Origin: Pseudomonadota bacterium
Lineage (GTDB): Bacteria; Pseudomonadota; Alphaproteobacteria; Acetobacterales; Acetobacteraceae
Direction of reading: 5' to 3'
Length of the DNA stretch: 64,000 nucleotides
NCBI GenBank assembly: GCA_021805565.1
Contig: JAJZFA010000064.1
Coordinates: 1 to 64,000, forward strand
Each line of letters opens with the position of its first letter. Position 1 is the stretch's first letter. Below are positions 56,906 to 64,000 of the stretch, piece by piece. A program made the translations under genes and the position numbers. The notes beneath the pieces were generated by a model. The model did no database searches. It worked only from the letters and a program-made list of their open reading frames with translations, and was not told the DNA's origin.

Positions 56906-57382
56906 ATGGCAATATATATGAAATACGGCAGCATCAAGGGCGCCGTGACCACCGATGGCTTCAAGGACTGGATCGAATTGAATTCGTTTCAGTGGGGTGT
57001 GGGGCGTGGCATTGGTTCCGCCGCACGAGGCTCCTCCAACCGGGAGGGATCCGAACCCAGCCTTAGCGAAGTTGTCGTAACCAAAACGATGGACGTATCG
57101 TCGAATAATTTGTTTTTAGATGCTGTCGCCGGAAACATGAATTCCGAGGTAACCATCAAATTCACGACGACGACCAAAAATAAGGTCGAGACCTACCTGA
57201 CCTACGTAATGACCGATACAGGGCTGAGCGGTCACAGCTTCTCAAGCGGAGGCGATTTGCCTGGCGAGTCGCTGTCTCTAAACTTCACTAAGATCACCAT
57301 GACTTTTGATAAAGTCGATGCCGCCGGCAAGAAAGATCCCAACACCGTAGGCTACGATCTCACGCAAATGAAAACGACCTGA
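56906..57382 (+). CDS. hcp: T6SS tube protein Hcp (TssD)
   Basis: A 158-residue hexameric ring protein that builds the inner tube and carries cargo. It begins MAIYMKYGSIKGAVTTDGFK and has LNSFQWGVGRGIGSAARG, the marks of the Hcp1 type, then VVTKTMDVSSNNLF and the end NTVGYDLTQMKTT. A strong ribosome site (AAGGAAGG) precedes it, as suits a tube protein needed in many copies. It is likely cotranscribed with clpV. Confidence 0.96.
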   Translation: MAIYMKYGSIKGAVTTDGFKDWIELNSFQWGVGRGIGSAARGSSNREGSEPSLSEVVVTKTMDVSSNNLFLDAVAGNMNSEVTIKFTTTTKNKVETYLTYVMTDTGLSGHSFSSGGDLPGESLSLNFTKITMTFDKVDAAGKKDPNTVGYDLTQMKTT

Positions 57383-57424
57383 TCGTTCGTCTCGTCCGGC
57401 TACGCTAACATTTTTATGGCGCCC

Positions 57425-57456
57425 TATCCCTTGCTGGCGTAAGCCAGCCAGGGATA
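57425..57456. terminator. Bidirectional hairpin between hcp and pppA
   Basis: TATCCCT (57425-57431) with AGGGATA (57450-57456) and GCTGGC with GCCAGC inside pair perfectly around GTAA, with one mismatch. It lies between two converging genes and can stop transcription from both sides, although T-runs are weak. Confidence 0.65.
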
Positions 57457-57503
57457 TTGGCTGCTTTATTGTCCTGACCGAATGGCGACTACGCGCAGCG
57501 CAA

Positions 57504-58229
57504 TCAGTGTATTTCGATTATGATAGCTGTGACATTGTCATCTGCGTTCATCGCCAGGGCCGCCGCGATCAAGGCCTGGGCCGGCGGCACCCCGTGGCTG
57601 TCAGCCATCACACTGGCAATATCGCTCTCCCGCAAGCACTTATATAATCCGTCGCTGCACAGCAGAAACCGGTCGCCCGATTGAATACGGCCGCTGACCT
57701 TGTCCAGGACCAATTCATCCACATCGGCGCCAACAGCCCGCGTGATCACGTTGCTTCTTGGATGAGATTCCGCATCCTCGGGCCGGATCGCGCCGGAGTC
57801 TACCAGTTCCTGAACCAGGCTGTGATCGTGCGAGACTTGCCGCAGCATTGCATCGCGAAGCATGTAACAGCGTGAATCCCCGGCCCAAAGGCAGGCGTAG
57901 TGATCGTTACGCAGGATCAGCACCACGATGGTCGAAGCGCCCTGAATGGCCTGATCGCTCTGTTCGGCCATCGACCGCAGCGCATGATGAGTAGCACCGA
58001 CCTTTAACCGGACCTGCGCCAGAAGTTCGCTCGCCGGTAAAGACGGCGGAATGGACTCCAGCGCATCGTGCAACATCCCGGCGGCAACCTCTCCACCCTT
58101 GTGGCCGCCCGCGCCATCGGCGACCGCCCATAATCCCTGGTCCGGCCGGTTGACGAACGCGTCTTGATTGTACGGACGTTTAGCGCCCGGATGAGTTGTC
58201 GCCCCGGACAAGAACGGCTGTGTCTTCAT
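57504..58229 (-). CDS. pppA: PP2C-type protein phosphatase PppA
   Basis: A 241-residue Ser/Thr phosphatase of the PP2C family. The metal-binding ADGAGGHKGGEVAAG and the later WAGDSRCYMLR and DNVTAIIIEI are the standard motifs. In the T6SS threonine-phosphorylation path PppA removes phosphate from the FHA protein and counteracts PpkA. Neither the kinase nor FHA protein is in this window. It follows tagF on the same strand. Confidence 0.9.
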   Translation of the reverse strand: MKTQPFLSGATTHPGAKRPYNQDAFVNRPDQGLWAVADGAGGHKGGEVAAGMLHDALESIPPSLPASELLAQVRLKVGATHHALRSMAEQSDQAIQGASTIVVLILRNDHYACLWAGDSRCYMLRDAMLRQVSHDHSLVQELVDSGAIRPEDAESHPRSNVITRAVGADVDELVLDKVSGRIQSGDRFLLCSDGLYKCLRESDIASVMADSHGVPPAQALIAAALAMNADDNVTAIIIEIH

Positions 58230-58284
58230 CTCAGCGCTCCTTCGGCGTTATCATTGTCCCAACAACGACTGTTTCGCACGAAAT

Positions 58285-58866
58285 TTAATCGGCTAGCGAC
58301 GCAAGTCCCATCATTTCCAGGTAATCGTCCGCATCCGGCAATCCGGACCATGTCTTGCGCACTGGGGCGAGACGCGGCGACCCTTCCGTCCACCATTCCG
58401 ATTGCCCAGAATCCGGCCGCGCGGCGCCGAGATCGGGCGCCAGAAGCATCGCCATAATTCTGTCTGGATCGAGGTCCTGCTCCAGCGCCGCCCGTCCCGC
58501 ATCCTCGCAACGATCCAGCCACGCATCGACCGGAGCACCGACGGGCAATCCAGGCCCATCATGCACTACCGCGAACGTCAACGGAAAATACCGTCCTGCC
58601 CGATCCACGCTCGGCATCGTCAGTCCCAGCACCGCAGACGTCCCGCACAGGCCCGGCGGAAGGCCGAACCGCCAGACTGGTGCTTCCAAAAACGCCGGCA
58701 GCCAGGCCGCCCCGGCGCGGTCTTTGCCGGTGCTCATCACGCCTGATAGCCAGCCATCCCAGGCATCGACGAAATCGCGCGGAAGGCCGAACCGCACGAA
58801 ATCGCCGCGTGCCGGCACTTTGCCGTAAAAACCCGTCGCGATGGCTTGTGTCACAGCCCCGGACAT
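58285..58866 (-). CDS. tagF: T6SS regulator TagF (ImpM)
   Basis: A 193-residue ImpM protein. FYGKVPARGDFVRFGLPRDF is the typical start, and the segment FGLPPGLCGTSAVLGLTMPS with VDRAGRYFPLTF follows. TagF represses T6SS after translation and is released by other signals. It overlaps the end of tssM by 16 bases and stands next to pppA, a pairing also known elsewhere. Confidence 0.93.
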   Translation of the reverse strand: MSGAVTQAIATGFYGKVPARGDFVRFGLPRDFVDAWDGWLSGVMSTGKDRAGAAWLPAFLEAPVWRFGLPPGLCGTSAVLGLTMPSVDRAGRYFPLTFAVVHDGPGLPVGAPVDAWLDRCEDAGRAALEQDLDPDRIMAMLLAPDLGAARPDSGQSEWWTEGSPRLAPVRKTWSGLPDADDYLEMMGLASLAD

Positions 58867-61800
58867 TTGAAGTCGCGCAGAACGCCTGGTGCGAATGGAT
58901 TAAGCACCGATCCAGCCTGGATTTCGAACACCGCTTTCCGGTCGCCGAGGTTGAACGTCAAGGTGTAGCGATCGGCCGAACCGGCCTGTTGCAAAGTGCC
59001 CTGGCCGAACAGCCTGAACAACGCCCACGGTCCATTGGACTGCAACACCGGCGGACCGCTGGACGGCGGCGGATCGAATACAAGACGCGCACTGTTCATG
59101 CGGTTCGGACCCGGCCAGGTGACGGAGATACCGCGCAACGGACCGTGCGCGTACACCAGCGTTGTGCCGTCGAAATCCAGCGTGACCTGTTTGGCTCCGT
59201 TATCGACGGACACCGGTTGGATGTCGAAGCGCACGGTCGGCTGGGCACCGCCCGCACCGAAGAACAGATCGCGGATCGCGGCGGCGCGCTGAAATTGCGC
59301 CAGATCGCCTGGCGACACCGGCGGTGCGACGCCGGCCACGGGTTGCGCCTTCCACACCGAACCGGACGTATCGACGAAGGGGCGTAGTTGGGTGGTGAAG
59401 AACTGGTCGAGTAAGCCGTTCGGTGCGAACAGGCGGCCGAAGTCATCCAGCGGGATGTCATTCGGCGATGACCCGGTGAACGGATACCGTCCAGCCACTG
59501 CCTGCTTGCACAGAGAAGCCGGGCCACCGGGGGCATTGAATGCCTCGGCCGCGCCCTTCTTGGCCCCGCCGCTCCGTAGCGTATTGCCGCTGCCCGAAAT
59601 GACCTGCACCCAGCGTTGAACCGGGTCCGGTGCGCGGGATGCCTCCGCCTGTAGCAACTGTGCCGGATCGGCCCCGCCAGCGGGCGGTGCCGCGCCTTGC
59701 GCACTGTTGGCCAACTGCGCGAGTTGCTGCTGTAAGTCGTTCATCAGCTTCAGGATAAGGTCGATCGGTGCGCCTGGCCCCTTGCCGACATACGCGATCA
59801 GCGGCGCGAAATGGGCTTCGACCGCGGTGCCGGGCGGTTCGGCTGGCGCGGCGGCCGACGCGAAAACGTTTTGTAAGCGGGCACCCGCGGCGTTGGCGGC
59901 GGCCGCAACCGCACCGGCCGCCGCTTTCGCAGGGTCGGCCGGCGGCGGAACCGTCAACGCAAGCTGATGCACCATGCCGGTCAGCAAATCGCGCATCGGC
60001 GACTGCGGCGACGACAGAATATACATCGTTTGCGCCGCCTGTTGAATCGACCCCAGCGGTTCGACGTCGATATCGGCGATCAGCCCGTCCCATGTCCGGA
60101 TGTAATCGTCGGAATACAGTTTGATGACGTCGTTGGATAACGACAGGGCCTGCGGACTATTGGGATCGACCTCCACTTGCTTGCCAAGCACCCAGCTTTC
60201 GCTGGCCGCCTGCCGTGTCGCGGCGGGCAGTTGCGGCAGCAATACCTTGTAGAGGCCGTCAACCGTGAAGAATCCGGGAATACCATCGGTCATCGGCTGA
60301 CCGGACCGGCGATGAAAGACGCGAACACCGGATGAACCGGCTGCATCGCCGGGACGCCATTGCGGCAGAGCCGCCGCCTGCGGCGAGCGCCGAATGGCAC
60401 CGTAAACCCGGTCGGCCAGGGAAATCCGGCTGAACGTGCGCTGGGCATCCTCGATCAAAGCACCGTCCAGCGGCACTTTCGGCAACCGTCCCTCCAGTAG
60501 CGCGGCCAGGTGGGATTCCAACTGGCTGCGCGTATCGACCGCGGCGGGTCCGCGAAACGTCGCCTGCCAGTCGAAATGCATCCATTCCTTGATCAGACCG
60601 GGATCGAGCGGACCGAGCGAACCGAGTTCCAAATAGACGCGGGTGGCTTCATAGAGAAAGACCGGCTGGTTAAAGTTCTGCCGCATCTGACTTTCGAGCC
60701 GGAGAATCAGCCGCGGCAGCAGGATGTTTTCCAAAGCATGGCGATAGACGATACGCGATGCTGCTTCCAGCTTGCCGGTTTGCGACAGACCGGGAAACCA
60801 CTGACCGGCCGGCACGAATCCGCCGGCGCCATAGGGGAGTGCGCGCGCCTGATCGAGCAGGGGCAGGATGCTCGCAAGATCGGAATCGCGAACGGGATCG
60901 AGCGGGAGCGTCTGCGCGGCGGCGGTGTAGGCGGCCAGCGCGGTATTGGCCTGCGCGATGGCGGCCATGTTCGCGGAGCGGGTTTGCAGCAATGCCGCAA
61001 TACCGCCGCCGGCCACGATCAAGGCCAACGCCGCGGCGCCGGCGCGTAGCAGATATTTCCGCCGGACGGCCCTGGGATCGCGTGCCACCAGCATCGATTC
61101 GCCAAAGATGACATCCTTCAGCAGCCGGGTCAGGAAGTAACTGCGGCCCTTTTCCGGCACCAGCGACGCAGCCCGCAACTGGTCGATACCGAAGCTGCGG
61201 GCCATCGTGGCCGTCAGACGATCGACCGGTGTGCCTTCCTGGGTGCCAGAGGTGAAATACACACCGCGCAGCAGCGGCGCCGCATCCAGCCTCGACGCAC
61301 CGAACGCTTCGGCGACGAAATCCGCTAACGGGCCCTGCAAACTGGCCATTTGAGCCGGGAACCCCGCAATCGGCACCCGGCGGTCGGCCCCGCGTTCGGC
61401 GTTCAGGCGATCGATCGTCCGGTCGTTCAATCGCTGAAGCAGCAGATCGTATTCGCCGCGGAACGCACCCGCGGGTCCGGATTCGGACTCGGCCAGCGGG
61501 AACGTTACGCCCCAGACCTGACCCATTTTTTCGCGGTCCAGATCGCTGAAGAAGTCGGTGAAGCCATCGACCAGATCGACCTTGGTGAACAGGGCGTAAA
61601 CCGGAATCCTGACACCTAGCTGTTCGTAAACCTCTTTGATCCGGCGGCGGATGGTGGCGGCGTGAACCGACCGTTCGGCCGCGCTGGATCCGCCGATGCT
61701 CCGTTCCGGCTGCGCGGCGTCCTGCAGCGCGAACACCACGATCAATCCGTTCAGCGGCTGGCGCGCGCGCGTCCGCTTCAGCAGGGCCAGGAACGCATCC

Positions 61801-62375
61801 CAGCCGGCGCGATCCACCGCCGAATCCTCCTGGGTGGTATAGCGGCCGGCGGTATCGATCATCACGGCATTGTCGGTGAACCACCAGTCGCACATGCGTG
61901 TGCCGCCAAATCCGGCTACTTTCTGGCCCAGTTCGGCCGCCAGCGGGAAGGACAGGCCGGCGTTCAGCAACGCCGTGGTTTTGCCTGTGCCCGGTGGCCC
62001 GACGATGGCATACCAGGGTTGTTCGTACAGATAACCGCGCGATCCGGACGCTTTTTTCAACAGGGTGAGCGCTGCCAGCAGTTTCTGGCGCATCGCCGCG
62101 GCTTCCTCGGCGGAGGCGGCGGCGGCCGGATCGGGCGCCGGACCGGCGACACCCTCGACAAGTGCGGTTTCCTTGCGCTTTCGGCGCCGGTCAAGCAGCA
62201 GGTTCACCCCCGCCCACAGCAGGATCATGACCGCGATCAGCGCACCGCGGGCGATCCAGCTTTCCAGCAGCGTCAGGAATGGGCCGAACCACCAGACCAG
62301 CAGCGATAACAGCACGACGCCGATGAAGGTCAGGAACCAGCGCGAACCCAGAAACCGGAGAATGGCCCGCATCAT
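58851..62375 (-). CDS. tssM: T6SS membrane-complex protein TssM (IcmF)
   Basis: The 1174-residue inner-membrane channel of the T6SS. Two membrane segments (12-31 and 37-60), a cytoplasmic nucleotide-binding part with Walker A GPPGTGKT (126-133) and a third membrane segment (about 442-462) lead into a large periplasmic part. Walker A is intact, which is not so in all TssM proteins. The C-terminal IcmF-like part includes VTWPGPNRMNSARLVF-like sequence near the end. It overlaps tssL in ATGA and tagF by 16 bases. Confidence 0.95.
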   Translation of the reverse strand: MMRAILRFLGSRWFLTFIGVVLLSLLVWWFGPFLTLLESWIARGALIAVMILLWAGVNLLLDRRRKRKETALVEGVAGPAPDPAAAASAEEAAAMRQKLLAALTLLKKASGSRGYLYEQPWYAIVGPPGTGKTTALLNAGLSFPLAAELGQKVAGFGGTRMCDWWFTDNAVMIDTAGRYTTQEDSAVDRAGWDAFLALLKRTRARQPLNGLIVVFALQDAAQPERSIGGSSAAERSVHAATIRRRIKEVYEQLGVRIPVYALFTKVDLVDGFTDFFSDLDREKMGQVWGVTFPLAESESGPAGAFRGEYDLLLQRLNDRTIDRLNAERGADRRVPIAGFPAQMASLQGPLADFVAEAFGASRLDAAPLLRGVYFTSGTQEGTPVDRLTATMARSFGIDQLRAASLVPEKGRSYFLTRLLKDVIFGESMLVARDPRAVRRKYLLRAGAAALALIVAGGGIAALLQTRSANMAAIAQANTALAAYTAAAQTLPLDPVRDSDLASILPLLDQARALPYGAGGFVPAGQWFPGLSQTGKLEAASRIVYRHALENILLPRLILRLESQMRQNFNQPVFLYEATRVYLELGSLGPLDPGLIKEWMHFDWQATFRGPAAVDTRSQLESHLAALLEGRLPKVPLDGALIEDAQRTFSRISLADRVYGAIRRSPQAAALPQWRPGDAAGSSGVRVFHRRSGQPMTDGIPGFFTVDGLYKVLLPQLPAATRQAASESWVLGKQVEVDPNSPQALSLSNDVIKLYSDDYIRTWDGLIADIDVEPLGSIQQAAQTMYILSSPQSPMRDLLTGMVHQLALTVPPPADPAKAAAGAVAAAANAAGARLQNVFASAAAPAEPPGTAVEAHFAPLIAYVGKGPGAPIDLILKLMNDLQQQLAQLANSAQGAAPPAGGADPAQLLQAEASRAPDPVQRWVQVISGSGNTLRSGGAKKGAAEAFNAPGGPASLCKQAVAGRYPFTGSSPNDIPLDDFGRLFAPNGLLDQFFTTQLRPFVDTSGSVWKAQPVAGVAPPVSPGDLAQFQRAAAIRDLFFGAGGAQPTVRFDIQPVSVDNGAKQVTLDFDGTTLVYAHGPLRGISVTWPGPNRMNSARLVFDPPPSSGPPVLQSNGPWALFRLFGQGTLQQAGSADRYTLTFNLGDRKAVFEIQAGSVLNPFAPGVLRDFKCPGL

Positions 62376-63775
62376 CGATCCTGCCTGTGCAATACGACTT
62401 CGATCCGGCGGTTCTCATCGCGCCCGTCCGCCGTGGTGTTGGACGCGATCGGATCGGCGTCGGCGCGTCCTTCGGCGGCGATGCGTCCCGGCTCGTTCAA
62501 GGCGCGGGCGATGATCGCGGCGGCGGCCTCGGCCCGCACCTTCGACAACTGATAATTGGACGGAAACTGTACCGTGTGGATGGGCTGATTATCGGTATAG
62601 CCGATGACCTGCACAGACCCTTTCTCGACCTTCAGGGCCTGTCCGATCCGTTCCAGCAGGTGCACGTAGTTTGGCGCGACGGTGCCACTGCCAGACCCGA
62701 ACATGCCGCGATTGCGAATCCGCACCACAGGCATCGCATGATCGCCGATGACGGTGACCAGTCCCTGATCGATCTCCGGCTTTAGAAAGACATAAAGCGG
62801 TTCGGGTGCGGCAACCACCGGCGGTGGCGGCGGTGGCCGAACCGGCGCGGAGCGGACGATCTGGGGCAACTGCGCTAATGGCGAGCCGAGCATCTGGCCG
62901 AATGTCGCGTCAGATGCGGCATTCAGGCTTGTGGACAGAAAAATGAACAATCCGCCAATCAGCGTCAGCGCGGCGGCGCCTGTCACCCAGGTCGGCACCA
63001 CGGCTCGGGGCGGCACATAGGGTGCGTTGACGCCCTGCCAATGCGGCGACAGGGCGGGATCGGGCGCAGGGCGCTGGCCGGCGATAACCGTGTATAGTTC
63101 TTGCCGTTTGCGGTCCAAGGCGGCCATCGGACGCGAATCGACGCGTAATTCTCCGAGAAAACCAAGGCTAAGGCATAGATACATCAGTTCCAGCAGCGGC
63201 CGTTCGGTTCCCGGGCTTCGCATGGCCTCGGCCATCAGGCGGAAAAACCCCACCCCCGCCTGAATGCCTTCGTAACCACGGACGCCTTCGCGGAAACCCG
63301 CCACCAAAGGACGCGATGCCCACTGGCCGTCCCGCCCCCATTCGGTGTTCTGGGCCACGTCGTCGAGGCTGGCGCATAATATATAGCGTGCCTTCAAAAC
63401 CTGTTCGCGGCCGATATTCGCCTTCAGGGCGTCTTGCTCGAACGCGCGGATTCGCTGCAGGGTCCGTTCCCGCAGATCGGCGGGATTGGGCTGCGAATAG
63501 GTGCGCGCCAGCCGGCCGATCAGGGCAAGCAACGGACCGGCTGCCGCGACCAGCGGATTAACACCGAGGATAACCGGTTCCACATCGCCCACGGTCTGGG
63601 CTTGTGCCCGAACCGGTGCCGGACCGCGTGCCGGTCCAGTCTGGGATGGAACGGCTGGAGCGCCATCGGCGAACGGATCGGCTGCCGGTTGCGATGGTGC
63701 TGCCGAACGCCGGCCGCCCGGGGCCGGGCGAATAACGGTTCTGTCGCTGTCCTCGTCGAAAGGATTGTCGCTCAT
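62372..63775 (-). CDS. tssL: T6SS protein TssL (DotU/ImpK) with C-terminal OmpA domain
   Basis: A 467-residue fusion. A cytoplasmic DotU domain (about 90-250) with GFFRLMAEAMRS and PLLELMYLCLSLGFLGELR is followed by a membrane segment (about 260-285) and an OmpA-type peptidoglycan-binding domain (about 345-465; VIGYTDNQPIHTV, RAEAAAAIIARAL). The OmpA fusion anchors the complex to the cell wall and may make TssJ dispensable. The ATG at 63775 overlaps the tssK stop in ATGA, preferred over an ATG five codons upstream. Confidence 0.94.
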   Translation of the reverse strand: MSDNPFDEDSDRTVIRPAPGGRRSAAPSQPAADPFADGAPAVPSQTGPARGPAPVRAQAQTVGDVEPVILGVNPLVAAAGPLLALIGRLARTYSQPNPADLRERTLQRIRAFEQDALKANIGREQVLKARYILCASLDDVAQNTEWGRDGQWASRPLVAGFREGVRGYEGIQAGVGFFRLMAEAMRSPGTERPLLELMYLCLSLGFLGELRVDSRPMAALDRKRQELYTVIAGQRPAPDPALSPHWQGVNAPYVPPRAVVPTWVTGAAALTLIGGLFIFLSTSLNAASDATFGQMLGSPLAQLPQIVRSAPVRPPPPPPVVAAPEPLYVFLKPEIDQGLVTVIGDHAMPVVRIRNRGMFGSGSGTVAPNYVHLLERIGQALKVEKGSVQVIGYTDNQPIHTVQFPSNYQLSKVRAEAAAAIIARALNEPGRIAAEGRADADPIASNTTADGRDENRRIEVVLHRQDR

Positions 63776-64000
63776 CCGCGGATCGCCCACAGTTCAAGCC
63801 GTAAATTCGGAAAATCGCCCGCCACATGGATGGCGAAGCCGCCGGAATTCTGCATCTGCTGCCAGTGCGGACTGGACCGATCGAATTCGAAATAACTCGC
63901 GCCGGCGTAGAACGGAAGCTGGCGCGGCGCCACCGGCAGCGCCCGGACGGCGATTCCGGGCAAGGCGGCGTTCACCAGGTCGCGGATTTGTTCGACCGCG
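63772..64000 (-). CDS. tssK: T6SS baseplate protein TssK (ImpJ), C-terminal part
   Basis: The gene runs off the right edge, and only the last 75 residues are in the window. FYAGASYFEFDRSSPHWQQM followed by FAIHVAGDFPNLRLELWAIRG is a hallmark TssK C-terminus (given in two parts). TssK connects the baseplate with the membrane complex. Its stop overlaps the tssL start in ATGA, so it is the first gene seen of the second T6SS operon. Confidence 0.93.
   Translation of the reverse strand, partial: AVEQIRDLVNAALPGIAVRALPVAPRQLPFYAGASYFEFDRSSPHWQQMQNSGGFAIHVAGDFPNLRLELWAIRG

Overview
The window is GC-rich bacterial chromosome, probably from an alphaproteobacterium of the Rhodospirillales, perhaps Acetobacteraceae. 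That placement is inference from base composition, the dnaB-alr and hrcA-grpE-dnaK-dnaJ gene orders, a hopanoid gene (hpnK), a CheZ-like phosphatase and an imp-type T6SS of the kind known from Agrobacterium. No rRNA or tRNA gene and no CRISPR array was seen. Genes are tightly packed, and many neighbours overlap by exactly 4 bases (ATGA or GTGA), a pattern I used to choose several starts.

Layout. 1-3.8 kb: replicative helicase dnaB, alanine racemase alr and an MlaE-type lipid-transport permease. 3.9-4.1 kb: a candidate small RNA with a CCUCC anti-Shine-Dalgarno linker. 4.1-11 kb: PH-domain membrane protein, an ArsB/MFS transporter pair, DUF427 protein, pncC-like amidohydrolase, cytochrome P450, an orphan ABC ATPase and a CheZ-like phosphatase. 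11.2-20 kb: a surface-glycan locus on the minus strand, with a 1466-residue four-domain enzyme, a methyltransferase, an acyltransferase, a decayed gene and a polytopic GT-C-like protein. 20.2-25.3 kb: the heat-shock group hrcA, grpE, dnaK, dnaJ with a candidate sigma-32 promoter before dnaK. 25.3-33.5 kb: accessory region with LysR and a two-domain aspartic protease, an MmeI-like restriction-modification enzyme overlapping hpnK, an IS4-type transposase remnant, an AAA_14/DUF4143 ATPase, a possible defence-gene remnant and a perfect palindrome. 33.5-41 kb: housekeeping metabolism and repair (CoA transferase, RlmM-like methyltransferase, uvrC, class V aminotransferase, alpha/beta hydrolase, ArsC-like reductase).

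41.1-64 kb is a type VI secretion system cut by the right edge. On the minus strand tssA-tssB-tssC-tssC2-tagJ-tssE-tssF-tssG is exactly the imp order A to H. It is followed without a break by a SAM methyltransferase, an OmpA-type lipid/peptidoglycan-binding protein, an HExxH membrane-anchored protein and a PAAR spike protein. clpV and hcp lie on the plus strand between this operon and a second minus-strand operon tssK-tssL-tssM-tagF-pppA. Together they supply the baseplate (TssA, E, F, G, K), sheath (TssB, C), tube (Hcp), tip (PAAR), recycling ATPase (ClpV), membrane complex (TssL with its own OmpA domain, TssM) and post-translational control (TagF, PppA). VgrG, TssJ, the FHA protein and the PpkA kinase are not in the window.

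The least expected items are the candidate sRNA at 3.9 kb, a two-copy structured repeat at 25.3 and 39.3 kb whose stems are kept by compensating changes, the four-gene cassette at the tail of the T6SS operon, and a glycan-locus gene whose two ends survive in different frames.
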